Positions 12,401 through 24,060 of a stretch of DNA of 64,000 nt are shown piece after piece (positions within the stretch are counted from its first letter, which is position 1; every line of letters starts with the position of its first letter). A program made the translations under genes and the position numbers. The stretch comes from Epiperipatus broadwayi (taxonomy: Eukaryota > Onychophora > Udeonychophora > Euonychophora > Peripatidae). Where the stretch lies: contig JAQFVV010012510.1 of NCBI GenBank assembly GCA_028023455.1, forward strand, positions 1,366,001-1,430,000, read 5' to 3'. The notes below the pieces were generated by a model. That model saw nothing but the letters and a program-made list of their open reading frames with translations. It had not been told where the DNA came from and did not search any database.

Positions 12401-12468
12401 CTAAAGATCGGAGAAGATGGATTAAACTTGGAGAGACCTTCATCCTGCAGTGGATTGATAATGGTTGA
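9432..12468 (+). pseudogene. RTE-type endonuclease/reverse transcriptase polyprotein, disrupted
   Basis: APE-type endonuclease first: GLCEVR with the catalytic glutamate, VYAPT, MGDFNARIG, a LDYILTNRK segment and the IGSDHR active-site triplet near 10250. Then a reverse transcriptase: GKAPGNDGI, FVDYEKAFDSI, VRQGDSISP and FTDDVVVFA, where the usual YADD/FADD has become FTDD. The C-terminal part (LPILTYGSETW, the HIARRDD segment, RPHVRWMD) is characteristic of the RTE clade. Breaks: a frameshift between the endonuclease motifs near 9970, a stop near 10342, a shift near 10795, and an 89-bp tandem duplication (11102-11190 and 11191-11279) in the fingers region that shifts frame. It cannot make a full protein. 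Confidence 0.9.
11102..11279. repeat. 89-bp tandem duplication inside the RTE reverse transcriptase
   Basis: Two perfect or near-perfect 89-bp copies. Because 89 is not a multiple of three the duplication breaks the frame. It covers the segment after the KKGDKEDIRNDRSISLL stretch. Confidence 0.95.
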
Positions 12469-12501
12469 TGATGATGATGATGATGATGATATTCTTATTT
12501 G

Positions 12502-13079
12502 TAAGACTTACTTAAGTGATTTCAGCATTGAATTACTTTTATGCTGAAAGTTATGTATATATTAATCAGAAATGAAAGCTTCATATATTGAAGGAATGAG
12601 TGTTCCATAGAAGAATTCACTAAAATGTTCAAAAGCATTAACTAAAATTCAATTTTAAAAATTCATTAAAATATGTACAAAATCGATCCAGCAAGTTGAA
12701 CATACAGCATAAAAAAGGCAGAATGAACTTTTCAAACATTATTTTTATATGGAATTTCTGTTGACTTTCAATTTTTTTACCAACATTTTAACTATTTTTA
12801 TATAAGGCAAATAATAAATTTAACTCTCACATTATTTACATCATTCATTGATTATAAAAAAATTCAAACAATGCTAAAATGTAATTAATAGTAGAATATT
12901 GAAAGAACTTAGAAAATAAAAATATTGATAAAAGAGTTCCAGATTTTTCTAGATGAATGTAATATGTATATATTAGCTATTATGGAAAATTTATTGCAGC
13001 AAATAAAATAAAAACATTATAAAAAAAGATTATGTAGTGTGCTTCCATTTATTTTTATTATATAGAAATAAGGAAAGAG
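12502..13079. other. No gene recognised; D1 remnant then unassigned AT-rich sequence
   Basis: The first 40 bases match D3 at about 60262-60300. After about 12545 the match is lost until about 18590. No coding signal. Confidence 0.5.
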
Positions 13080-13340
13080 TATCCCTTAAATAGAAAAACA
13101 CTTTAACTTTTGATGTTATTACTAAACTACCAATTACTACTAATTAACAATTCCGGAGGCAAAGCAAGTTTTTCTCATAATAGCTCTTTTCTTTTCTGTA
13201 TTCTTTTGTTTTCAAAACCCACAATAAAATAGCTATTATGAGAAAAACTTGCATTGCATCTGGAATTGTTAATTAGCAGTAATTGATAGTTTATTAGTAA
13301 CATCAAAAGTTAAAGTAGTACTCTATTTAATGGATATTAT
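13080..13340. mobile_element. Foldback (MITE-like) element
   Basis: Two arms of about 85-105 bp pair around a 45-bp loop: left arm with CTTTAACTTTTGATGTTA, a TTAACAATTCCGGAGGC segment and AAGTTTTTCTCATAATAGCT; right arm the reverse complement with few changes. Outer ends approximate CCCTTAAATAGA and TCTATTTAATGG. No coding capacity. It directly abuts the Penelope palindrome. Confidence 0.75.
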
Positions 13341-13531
13341 CTGCTCACTTATATATATATATATATTAACAAAACTTAAATATATTCCAAACAACGGTAA
13401 ACAATTTATAATACAATATAAATAAAAACTCAATAAAAACTCATAAAGAAATATTTTCGATTATATTCATAATCTTTTTCAACTCAACTTTCAAAATGGA
13501 ATCATCTATTACCAAGGAAACACATGTCGAT

Positions 13532-15185
13532 TTAAATATCCCACAATTCATTAATCCTAACATTTGCTGACTGTCTGTTTATTATCGCATTTTTATACCT
13601 ACTAATAAAAACTGCCTCTTTAATTTTTCTTTTTTCATTATCTCTCTCTTGTCCTAAAATTTTTATTTTATTTATATCAAAATTAAACTTAAAATTACAA
13701 TTTCTATCATGATCATAAAAAACAGATTCAGTATATAACTTGACTTCATTACTATTATCATTACATATCTGTACATTTTTCAAAACTCTTTTATATAACA
13801 ATTTATGTTCTTTAATTCTTTTCTCTATATTACATCTAGATTCCCCTATATATGATAAGTTACACCTACAAAAAATTCTATAAATTATATTACTCACGTT
13901 ATTTTTTTCTAACTTATCTTTTGAATTATTAACCATTCTATTTAAATTACCTGATCCATAAAAAGAAACATTATATATACCATTATAAACTTTTTTCATA
14001 AATTTTACTTGATTATTATTATAAAAAGGCAAAGAAATCCACTTCTTACTCTTAATTTCTTCATCACCAGTATTTCTATTAATTTTCTTACTAAATTGAC
14101 AAACCACTTGATAAATTTCTTTTATATTATAACCTACACTTAATAATTTGCTTACATAATTTTCAATATTTTTCTTTTTATCACATGCATATTTACACAA
14201 AATATTATTTCTATACAAAAAAGACCTAAAATCAGCCATCTTATAATTATGTGGCACGTTAGATAAATAGGGAATATACCCTCTAGTTTCAATAGGTTTA
14301 ATAAACAATTTATAGTCAATCATATTATTGTTCCTTGAAATTATCAAATCTAAATATTTAATACTGTTGTTATATTCTTTCTCCATAGTCCAGATAAGAC
14401 CTTTTAATTTATTATATTCATCAAAAATTTTATAAATCATTTCTGAAGAAGCACATATAAAAACATCATCCACATATCTCGTATATATCTTAATATTTCC
14501 CATAAATATAAATTTGTTTAAAATTTTCTCTTCATAATATGACAAAACAAAACTGCATAACTGTGCCACCATTGGTAATCCCATTGGCTAGCCTTTACTC
14601 ATCTTATAAAATTTACCATTAAAGGATGCAACAATATTTTGTTCAATAAAATTTAAAGCCTTCATCAGAAAACATATTAATTGATTATCCACTTTCTTTT
14701 CCAATAAAACTTGATGAATTATCTTAATTGAATCAAGTCTATCAATAGATCCATACATCTCAGAAACATCCTATGACCCTAAAACATCATCACAGTCAAA
14801 ACTTAAATCTTTAATTTTTTTCAACAAAATCAAATGATGATGTTACAGAATATTTTCCAAATCCAAGTAAATCTTGTAAAATTTTAGCTATATATTTACT
14901 AGTCTTATACACAAAAGACCCTCCAAAATCCAAAATTATTCTAAGTGGACAACCTTCTTTATGTAATTTTACATTAGCAAATACACATGGACAAATAGCA
15001 CTTGAAGGATATAATGAATAGTACACATTATCATTTATTCCTTTATTTTTTGCCTTTAATAAAATGTTATTAATAAATTTCATTCTTTCTGAATCAACAT
15101 TATATTTATCAATCAATTCAAAATTTAATTTTTCCATTTGTAAAATAACTCCTTGAACATATTCATTATTTGAAATCAAGCACAT
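13532..15185 (-). pseudogene. Penelope-like reverse transcriptase/GIY-YIG, left (inverted) copy
   Basis: Minus-strand twin of 15240-16938. It reads as two open parts (15185-14811 and 14584-13532). Between them are an in-frame TAG where the right arm has TTG (SLDVSE), the A-run frameshift shared with the right arm near 14811, and a TAG replacing TGG just before the GLPMVAQL segment. Catalytic YVDDVF is present. GIY-YIG part: IIYRIFC, CxxC-like pair altered by R for G, YIGES and the IKEH helix. The C-terminus ends INELWDI as in the other arm. No intact protein. Confidence 0.9.
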
Positions 15186-15239
15186 CCATAAACCTTTGTT
15201 TCATGGAAAAGAGTTATTGGATTATTTAAAAGACAATTA

Positions 15240-16938
15240 ATGAAAGATAAATTGATTTGCTTAAAGGAAGACAAAGGTTTATGGATGTGCTTGATTTCAA
15301 ATAATGAATATGTTCAAGGAGTTATTTTACAAATGGAAAAATTAAATTTTGAATTGATTGATAAATATAATGTTGATTCAGAAAGAATGAAATTTATTAA
15401 TAACATTTTATTAAAGGCAAAAAATAAAGGAATAAATGATAATGTGTACTATTCATTATATCCTTCAAGTGCTATTTGTCCACGTGTATTTGCTAATGTA
15501 AAATTACATAAAGAAGGTTATCCACTTAGAATAATTTTGGATTTTGGAGGGTCTTTTGTGTATAAGACTAGTAAATATATAGCTAAAATTTTACAGGATT
15601 TACTTGGATTTGGAAAATATTCTGTAATGTCATCATTTGATTTTGTTGAAAAAAATTAAAGATTTAAGTTTGGACTGTGATGATGTTTTAGTGTCATTGG
15701 ATGTTTCTGAGATGTATGGATCTATTGATAGACTTGATTCAATTAAGATAATTCATCAAGCTTTATTGGAAAAGAAAGTGGATAATCAATTAATATGTTT
15801 TCTGATGAAGGCTTTAAATTTTATTGAACAAAATATTGTTGCATCCTTTAATGGTAAATTTTATAAGATGAGTAAAGGCTGGCCAATGGGATTACCAATG
15901 GTGGCACAGTTATGCAGTTTTGTTTTGTCATATTATGAAGAGAAAATTTTAAACAAATTTATATTTATGGGAAATATTAAGATATATACGAGATATGTGG
16001 ATGATGTTTTTATATGTGCTTCTTCAGAAATGATTGATAAAATTTTTGATGAATATAATAAATTAAAAGGTCTTATCTGGACTATGGAGAAAGAATATAA
16101 CAACAGTATTAAATATTTAGATTTGATAATTTCAAGGAACAATAATATGATTGACTATAAATTGTTTATTAAACCTATTGAAACTAGAGGGTATATTCCC
16201 TATTTATCTAACGTGCCACATAATTATAAGATGGCTGGTTTTAGGTCTTTTTTGTATAGAAATAATATTTTGTGTAAATATGCATGTGATAAAAAGAAAA
16301 ATATTGAAAATTATGTAAGTGAATTATTAAGTGTAGGTTATAATATAAAAGAAATTTATCAAGTGGTTTGTCAATTTAGTAAGAAAATTAATAGAAATAC
16401 TGGTGATGAAGAAATTAAGAGTAAGAAGTGGATTTCTTTGCCTTTTTATAATAATAATCAAGTAAAATTTATGAAAAAAGTTTATAATGGTATATATAAT
16501 GTTTCTTTTTATGGATCAGGTAATTTAAATAGAATGGTTAATAATTCAAAAGATAAGTTAGAAAAAAATAACGTGAGTAATATAATTTATAGAATTTTTT
16601 GTGGGTGTAACTTATCATATATAGGGGAATCTAGATGTAATATAGAGAAAAGAATTAAAGAACATAAATTGTTATATAAAAGAGTTTTGAAAAATGTACA
16701 GATATGTAATGATAATAGTAATGAAGTCAAGTTATATACTGAATCTGTTTTTTATGATCATGATAGAAATTGTAATTTTAAGTTTAATTTTGATATAAAT
16801 AAAATAAAAATTTTAGGACAAGAGAGAGATAATGAAAAAAGAAAAATTAAAGAGGCAGTTTTTATTAGTAGGTATAAAAATACGATAACAAACAGACAGT
16901 CAGCAAATGTTAGGATTAATGAATTGTGGGATATTTAA
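15240..16938 (+). pseudogene. Penelope-like reverse transcriptase/GIY-YIG, right copy, one frameshift
   Basis: About 570 codons. The first part (15240-15659) starts at the family's N-terminal reverse transcriptase motif (KEDKG) and runs to FDFVEKN; the second (from about 15650) continues KDLSLDCDDVLVSLDVSEMYGS, with the first catalytic aspartate, GLPMVAQLCSFVLSY, YVDDVFIC with the catalytic pair, SLPFYNN, and a C-terminal GIY-YIG nuclease with IIYRIFCGC, YIGES and KEH. The join is a run of seven A in GTTGAAAAAAATTAAAG; six A would restore VEKIKD. Known members have a longer N-terminus, so this copy is 5'-truncated, and the ATG at 15240 is only the first in frame. The enzyme would copy its own RNA at a nick made by the nuclease. 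Confidence 0.9.
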
Positions 16939-16959
16939 ATCGACATGTGTTTTCCGGTT

Positions 16960-17030
16960 GGTAATAGTTGATTCCATTTTGAAAGTTGAGTTGAAAATGA
17001 TTATGAATATAATCGAAAATATTTCTTTAT
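16960..17030 (+). ncRNA. Candidate hammerhead-like hairpin in PLE-C 3' UTR
   Basis: Within 60-90 bases of the stop: GATTAT/ATAATC stem with GAAT loop followed by GAAAATATTTC, preceded by TTGAAAAT. The same AATGAT...ATCGAAA layout occurs after the stop of PLE-A (1105-1152), though loops and stems differ. The inverted copy is at about 13450-13480. The CTGANGA core is degenerate. Confidence 0.35.
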
Positions 17031-17239
17031 GAGTTTTTATTGAGTTTTTATTTATATTGTATTATAAATTGTTTACCGTTGTTTGGAATATATTTAAGTT
17101 TTGTTATTGTATTATTGATATTAGCAGACATTTATTTTGTTTTATATATATATATACATCTCTTTAATACAAGCTTAAAACAAGTCACAACATATGACTT
17201 ACTTTTTTGATTATATATATATATATATATTCAAAAATA

Positions 17240-17725
17240 AGTATATTGTCAAAGATAAAATGGCCATTCTTATCTTTATAAAGTCATAATCTTGTGTCAA
17301 GATTTGTTGAGGTCCATCCAGTATTAAAATATATATCACAGAGTTCAGTGTTAAAGGTTAAAGTATTTAGTTGTTACATATTCTCATTTGCACTTAATAA
17401 ATATATATTACAACTTTAATTAACATATAGATTTCTAAGAGTAAAGGTCTGGAAACTACATTGTGAATCACAAGATTTTGCAAATGTTAGTTTGTAAAAA
17501 AGTAATAGTGACTTAATCAGAGAAGAAATCAACAGCTTACACTCTCAAGTCAAAATGCTTCAGATTTACCTATTTAATTAGAAAGTTAGGTCAAAGATAA
17601 GATGGCCATTAATTATCTTTATAAAGTCTTAATCTTGTGTCAAGATTTGTTGAGGTCCCTCTAGTGTTAAAATATATTGCAGAGCACAGTGTTAAAAGTT
17701 AAAGCCTTTAGTTATTATATATTGC
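17240..17725. repeat. Direct repeat pair of about 140 bp
   Basis: About 17245-17390 and 17588-17725 share GTCAAAGATAARATGGCCAT, CTTGTGTCAAGATTTGTTGA and the AGTGTTAAA segment, with about 10-15 percent differences. The sequence between (about 200 bp) shows nothing recognisable. Confidence 0.75.
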
Positions 17726-17749
17726 CTATACTAAACTTAATGTTTTTAT

Positions 17750-18210
17750 AAGAGAATTGACATCAGACTTTCAAGCTCCCCACAGTCACACACTTCATTT
17801 TACACAACTGATACACTTGTTCACATACATGTGAAAGAGCTAAATGAACATCAATGTACAAATTTCATGCTGAACCAGCACTTATCTTTTGTGTATTTAA
17901 ATGGACATATTATGGTCTTATATGTGAGAGGTCACAGTGATTTAAAGTCAACATGGGTATCATAATAAATATTGGCATCAATAAGGGCTTTGAGTATTCA
18001 ATCATCAGATTGTCAATGATATGGATGGCTGAAGAGTTAGAGGGTGGAGAAAATTGAAGCCTATCCATTAAAGTTTGAAAATTTGTTATCTTAATATAAA
18101 TCAAGCACTGATTATATATATGTGTGAGATGGTGATCTAGACCAATTGATGAATGCTTATTCACTACATAATATGTACATTGAAGATCATTTATCATTTC
18201 TACATGTATG
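17750..18210. repeat. R300 repeat copies B: inverted pair
   Basis: 17755-17900 resembles the plus-oriented start of R300 (ACTTTCAAGC, ACATGT, TGAACCAGCACT), while 17910-18210 is R300 in reverse orientation and matches 4880-5182. The two therefore lie tail to tail or as an imperfect inverted repeat. Open frame 18197-17910 is part of the repeat and not a gene. Confidence 0.6.
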
Positions 18211-18440
18211 GTGTTGTGGTTATCTGTTATTTATTATAAAGGGCATAGCTGTAGAGAGCTTGAAAATCTCAAGTCTTATAATTATTATATATATATATAT
18301 ATATATTGCAAAAAAATGACAAAAAATCAAGTTAGATGTCACGATGACATAATTTAATAAGCTTGCATTACAACTGTTATGTATAGAGCTGGGGTTGAGG
18401 GTATTCTGCAAAGCTTATTAAGAGTTTATTTGCGAGCTCG

Positions 18441-18444
<4 letters not shown>

Positions 18445-18486
<42 letters not shown>

Positions 18487-18488
18487 AG
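18445..18488. repeat. Compound microsatellite (CT)n(AT)n(GT)n
   Basis: Three dinucleotide runs in a row. Confidence 0.9.
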
Positions 18489-18589
18489 GGGGTTTAATTG
18501 AACAATGAATATTAGTTTTTTTGAATCTTTGAAAAGACATGACTTTGTTTTTAAAAATAGATTGACTATATGATAATATTTACTTGACA

Positions 18590-20145
18590 AATTATGGGGC
18601 TCACCCCTATGGATTGCATCATTTTTGGTATTTAAAATTTTTATGAACTTTTGATCAATAAATTATTGGATTATTTTATATAGATTATTTGATTAGAAAT
18701 GATAATTAAGTAATTAAATTTTTTCATAAACAATGATTGAAAGCGATTATTTAGTGTTTATAATTAGGAAGAAAGTGAGTTAAGTTAAAATATGTATTCG
18801 TATTTTGATTTGGAATGAGGAAAAAAGCATTAAGGTCTTAGAACTGATTTTTATAATAAGAATTAGCATGATAGAAAGTAGATATAATAGCATCAGGAAG
18901 AAAATCTACCTGACCATTTTCAATGCAAGAAAAACAATGGTTAAAAATTAAATGAACTGTCAATATGAATAAGAGAATGGCAATTTATGAAAAGATTTAT
19001 GATTCTGTGATAATCTATATAGAACCATCATTGCCACAGACGATATCAGATCCAGTGTAATATGTAAGGTATTTACAGATTGTAATCAAGAAGAAATATG
19101 AATTAGTAAATAAGCATACAATATTTTTATGTTCAAATTTTGTTATCAAAAACATAAAACAATATATTTAAAAACATTATATCAATGTAAAAATTTAAAA
19201 TCAGACAAAGTTTTGTAATAATTTAATCCAATTGGAAAAATATATTCATTCTCTGAAAATCTGCAGGTTAAATAACACATTATATAATAAAAAATATTCT
19301 GTAAAACATAAAAAAAATTGTTTTTATTATTTTTATTAGGAGCCACTTTTTAATTTATACATAAACACATTGTTATGATTACAACATTTACATTAAGTCA
19401 GATATATTGTTGTTGTAAATCTGAAAAATTATTTTTTTAATGATGGTAGCAATTCTGCCAAGCCTAAAAGCAATAACTGAAGTAACATTTTAAATTAATA
19501 TATTGCTCCACCAAAAAGCATTGTATCGATATATAACTTTTGTAAATAATCGATTTTCGATAAGCAAATGTATCGATATATTTACAACTATTACTTAGAA
19601 AGTGACTTTTTGTATTTCATCACGGTCAATTTTCATCATAAGAAAAATAGAAAATAGTAACTTTTTTTTTTTTAAATAATAGAGTGATTAAATAAACATA
19701 TTAGCAAACATCCTGGCTTAGAGTTTTGTGGATTACAACATATCAAAGCATGTCCTCTCTATTGAAATTCCTTATTCAAATGACTTTTTCCTAACTGTAT
19801 TATCATATTGTTATTTATTTTGTTGATATCATGATACATGTATTTTTTAAATTAGATTATTGTATTTTAAATAATAGATTGATTTCATAAACATATTAGC
19901 AAACATCCTGGCATAGATTTTTGTGCATTACAACTTATCCAAGTATGTCCTGTCTATTGAAATTCTTTATTCAAATATCTTTTTCTTAAATGTATTATCA
20001 TATTGGTATTTATTTTCTTGATATCTTGATATATGTAATTTTTTTAATTAAGTTGTGTTATATATATATGATGTAAATGTCTTGATATCTTGATATATGT
20101 AATTTTTTTAATTAAGTTGTGTTATATATATATGATGTAAATGTC
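18590..20145 (+). repeat. Receptor-unit downstream block D1 continued, with internal tandem duplications
   Basis: Collinear with 60320-61450: TTTTTATGAA, AACAATGATTGAAA, AAAATCTACCTGACCATTTT, TGATTCTGTGATAATCTAT and AACATCCTGGC are shared. Within it, about 19668-19861 and 19862-20050 are two copies of a 194-bp unit, and 20018-20080 and 20081-20143 are two 63-bp copies. D3 carries one copy of the larger unit, so the doubling happened in unit 1. Confidence 0.75.
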
Positions 20146-20845
20146 TATGCAATTGTAACAAGTTATATATCAAGAGCTTATGATTTTATTGATTTTGCAT
20201 TTTAATTAAAAATAAAAGTTCTGTCTGTACATCAAACATTTAGCTTATCAAACATTCAATTTTACATTAATAGTTGTAAAGGATTATAAATTATATATAT
20301 TGTCTATTTAATAAAAGTATTCATGTGTTTCGGTTGTTTGGGAGAATTGGTTGGTTTTAATAGTAAATGTGTGGTAAAAATGTATGCTATTTATGTATGT
20401 AAATTTCTGCCCAATATATGTTAATTGATGCAGATATAGCAAAAAGAGAGAGAGAAAGAGAGAAGGAAGAAATGATTAACTGAAAGAAAGTGATTTGATT
20501 CTGGAAACAAATATTAAATAAAAAACCGAGTATAATTAAAAACATTTGTTCAGCAATTTAAAAAAAACCAATGAGAATATACCAAATTCAAATATGCATT
20601 ATTAACTCAAATCCAGCTAAAATTAGTAAGTGAATGTATATGCTAAGAATTACAAATTAGAGTATTATTATATAAAATGTAAATCCTAAAATAATAAAGA
20701 TAATTATGAGTGTTTTATACATGGAGGTGATTGATTTTGGTGGATGTACAAAGTTATAGATAATGATTTCAATGATTGCACTTTGTGTAAAGAGGGTTAG
20801 CTTTTACACATTATAAATATGTTGCATGTTTGTTTTGTTTTTTCA
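20146..20845. other. No gene recognised
   Basis: AT-rich sequence with a short AGAGAGAAAG purine tract near 20445. No coding signal or repeat family identified. Confidence 0.5.
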
Positions 20846-20938
20846 TGTGTCAAAGCATTGGCCGGGAAGCGAATTCACAAACCCAGGACAACTGCTTGTA
20901 AGACAGCTGTGCTGACCAGTCGGCCACCAATGCTTGAC
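20846..20938 (-). mobile_element. tRNA-derived SINE
   Basis: Minus-strand copy: GCATTGGTGGCC head, degenerate B box, GGCCAATGC end, then T-rich (A-rich on the sense strand) tail at 20830-20845. Confidence 0.8.
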
Positions 20939-22090
20939 AATATGTTGGATATTTACAATGTAAAATAACTATATTGAAAATCAAGATAATGAAAGATAGG
21001 AACTTTCATCGTGATGAAATTCATTTTAATGAAGACTAAACAGCTTAAGAAAACATAATAACAAGTTATTATGAACAGCTGGATTATAATAGTAAAGATG
21101 AAATAACGTTTATAAAAAGGCCTTAAATTACATTTTTGATAAACTAAAAGTAATATGTAAAAGCATAGCTATTTACACTAAAAAAATCCATATCATTTAT
21201 AACAAAGGAGTGGTCTTAATGTTAAATAATCTTACAATAAAAAATAAATAAACATTATTAGCAAGTTAGAATCAACTAAAATTGAAAAACACATCACAAA
21301 ATAGTTTTAAATCATTATGTTTTTATATGATTTCGGTGTGTAAAATGACTTCAAACTTAAACGTAGAGATCTATTCACTAAATTAACTTAAACATTGAGA
21401 TTTTTTAGAATGATTTATTTACTTGAACTGTATGTCAACTTTCTAAATATGTAACCAGATTAGTTATCAATCTGACATACTGTATTAAAGTAATTTAGTC
21501 CTTATAACGAACCTTTAATAAGAATATCTATTTTATTGAAAAAAGTGACCTAAATTTGAATATCAGTCAGCTGTCTCTTCATATATATACTATCAGATTG
21601 TGGAACACAAATATTGAAATTTAATAACTTAGAATGATTCGTTTAAACAGCAAAGAAAATCCATGGAAGATAGAATTAAGAAAATTTTCAATAGCAAAAT
21701 TTTACAATGTATATATTGTAACAGTGCAAGTTTTCCACTAGAAGAGGCAGACTGCATTTAACTACACTCGGGCCTAGGGTTTTCAAGTAGGATGCTGTGA
21801 ATGATGCAATGAAGTAACTAAAAAAATGATCATGTCTACCTCCAATGGGCTAGCTCTGAGTTTACTCATTAAATTCAACACAATTTAGGCTAGTTTATCT
21901 ATTCCTTATCCCTCTTTTGGATTCCATTACACCTCAGAATTCAAATCCAGGGAGAATGTTGCCCTTAGCTCTCTTCAGAGTTGAATTTATTCTAGACAGC
22001 AACCACTATATCACAGTGTTGATTCTAATTTAGTGTAAGACTCACCTACCATACTATTGTATTCTGATGTAAAAAAAGCATGTGTGTGGT
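20939..22090. other. No gene recognised
   Basis: AT-rich. Around 21770-22000 the GC content is a little higher, with CTCGGGCCTAGGG and TCAGAATTCAAATCCAGGGA segments that could be remnants of another SINE, but no family could be assigned. Confidence 0.4.
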
Positions 22091-22091
22091 G

Positions 22092-22092
<1 letters not shown>

Positions 22093-22154
<62 letters not shown>
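22093..22154. repeat. (TA)n microsatellite, about 30 units
   Basis: Pure TA run of about 60 bp; it produces a spurious minus-strand frame. Confidence 0.95.
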
Positions 22155-22156
<2 letters not shown>

Positions 22157-23820
22157 TTGATAGATGGCTGAATAAATAACTTTGACAAACTAGAGACCAT
22201 TTAATGAAAATCAATAGAACAAGATTTATTTGGTTAACAAAATGAAAATTCCAGTCTTTTAACATAATAAAAGAAATAATAATAATATACATGAAGATGT
22301 GTATGCATCTATAATAATGACAAATAAACATATTTATTAACCCAACCCTTTCCATGATAGAAATACATGCTGAAACATTAAAAATATTTACAAAGTAAAA
22401 AAGATATAAAAAAAGAAAAAAATATTACTTCATCACTATAATGAAAGTGAAGCTAGCTGACTATTTACAATGTTATTTACAGATGTATGCATTATATTTA
22501 ATGGTAGAGATTCCATTCATTTTATGGGACCACCACCCTTGACTATGTACAAGTTTCTTACAATATATAGAAGAAAACATTCACACAGGAAGATTAGTCT
22601 TTCATACTAAAAAAAACAAATATAAACATTGTTAGTTAACAAAAACAAAAGATAAACAAACTCTATCCTGTAACAAATGTATGGTGTTAATATAGAACAA
22701 TATCAAATAAAATCTTACCTCATTCTATATTGTCTTAAAGATGACAATCCCAGTGGCAAAACACTATGGAGAAAAAACTAATTGTAATTTTATTCAATAA
22801 AAAAATAGGCGGACTGTTCCAAGTGGTAGGTATTTCAGTTCCCAGATGTGGAACTGAAATGAAAACAAAATGTTACAAACATATATAAAAAATAATACAT
22901 AGCAATTTAAAACTTTCCTCAAATTATTCAGAATAGAGTTCATGGACATGGCATTACTATCCCTCATAGGTGCACTTCATAGCTGTTCCAGTCATTCTTC
23001 ATTGGCAAGTAATGCATTGTTTGTGGGAAATCTTTGGCAGTTCGTCTGTACAGATGTTATTTCTGTCTTCATGTTATTTCATTTTATATTCATTTTGAGG
23101 TTGATCTTTAAGCAGGCATTATATATATATAAATGTTAACTCATCGCATCCCCAATGAACACTTTGGTCTCATGACAATATTAAATTAGCTGGGTAACAT
23201 CATTCTGCAGTTCATAAAATATTTAAAACTTTCTTGACTCACTATTTGGTGCTTAAAACGTTTTATACGAATTGAATTATTTTATTTATATATATATATA
23301 TATTCCAATAATCTATTTCTTGATTTTTATTTGCATTTGAATAATCATGTAGTTCTTTTGTTTTAAATATCTATTTAAATCAGCTTGACTAATTTCATTC
23401 AATTGCCAGAATCTATAAAAACTTTTTTTTTAATTATTGGCTGTCATGATGATTAGACTAATAATTTGGTCTGTTCAAATAAGTTGCCACATTCTCTGAT
23501 AATTGCACATTCTATTTTCTGAAAGTGGTATAGTACAGCTCTTGTGTCCTTTTGAACAAAGTAAAAAGATGACAGAAATCAACTGAGTTTATTTTTATAC
23601 TGCCCTCAATTCCCACTGTTTAGTAATCTTGCATTTCATTTTCTCTTTCATATATATATATATATGCCTATTGTTATGTGCCCCTATTGATTGACAGTAA
23701 AATAAGATGGCATGGAAAATTAAGGATTGTGAAAAAGTCTGAGTTCGAATCCCTTATATTACATTATATATGTGCAGGTGTGTGTAAGCCTATGCAGTGT
23801 ATTAATTTATTGCATTAGGA
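22155..23820. other. No gene recognised
   Basis: AT-rich. The open frame at 22942-23139 has no recognisable domain and I do not call it a gene. At about 23740, GAGTTCGAATCCC resembles a tRNA B box in isolation. Short TA runs occur at 23287 and 23652. Confidence 0.4.
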
Positions 23821-23824
23821 AAGT

Positions 23825-24060
23825 GAAATAAACGTATAGTAACGAAGTTTCACAAAGTCCATTTCATGATTAATTTGATCCTGGTTTTATGGACAAGCCA
23901 ATCCAGTTTACATTTATAAAAATATATGAAAGCTACTAATGAGATACATTATTGATTTTTTTTTTAAAAGGTATATATATATAATGAATCATTAAAAATA
24001 TTGGTAATTATTAAAATCTATTATATAAACATGTAAAGTATAGTATGCATTAAAATAAAC
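23825..24060 (+). repeat. Receptor-unit downstream block, distal part (matches window end)
   Basis: Collinear with about 63722-63960: ATAAACG.ATAGTAACGAA, CCATTTCATGA, GGTTTTATGGACA, AAAATATATGAAAG and a TTAATGAGATA-like segment. It shows that the duplication reaches at least the right edge of the window. Confidence 0.75.

Larger units (their letters stand above)
9107..12488 (+). mobile_element. RTE-type non-LTR retrotransposon, near full length
   Basis: About 3.4 kb interrupting downstream block D1. Candidate target duplication: ATATTCTCTTTTG (9094-9106) and ATATTCTTATTTG (12489-12501), 11 of 13 identical; the pre-insertion sequence survives at about 60240-60262 in D3. The 3' end is a short (TGA)n tract directly after the stop, typical of RTE elements, with almost no 3' UTR. 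About 325 bp of 5' leader precede the ATG at 9432. Confidence 0.85.
13368..17105. mobile_element. Penelope-like element palindrome (PLE-C): two head-to-head copies
   Basis: Left arm 13368-15199 is the near-identical reverse complement of right arm 15271-17105; spacer about 71 bp belongs to the longer right copy. Both outer ends are the element's 3' end, the fusion point lies in the reverse transcriptase N-terminus. The arms differ at about ten codons, so the insertion is young or gene-converted. The structure matches the pseudo-LTR-like inverted arrangements known for Penelope elements. It lies inside an interval (12545-18590) absent from the D3 copy. Confidence 0.9.

Noticed and set aside
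10427-12443. Minus-strand frames at 10427-10825, 10822-11163 and 12123-12443
   Set aside because: Antisense shadows of the RTE reverse transcriptase.
17910-18197. Similar small proteins at 4942-5172 (+) and 17910-18197 (-), as if a conserved gene
   Set aside because: The DNA of the R300 repeat is homologous throughout, including outside the frames, and most differences change amino acids, so there is no sign of coding constraint.
21770-22000. A cephalopod-type SINE that would identify the organism
   Set aside because: A loose resemblance to TCAGAATTCAAATCC only; the rest of the expected sequence is absent, so no taxonomic weight was given.
22942-23139. 65-residue frame with a hydrophobic C-terminus
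   Set aside because: No domain, no conserved context, and length is expected by chance; ends in a TA run.
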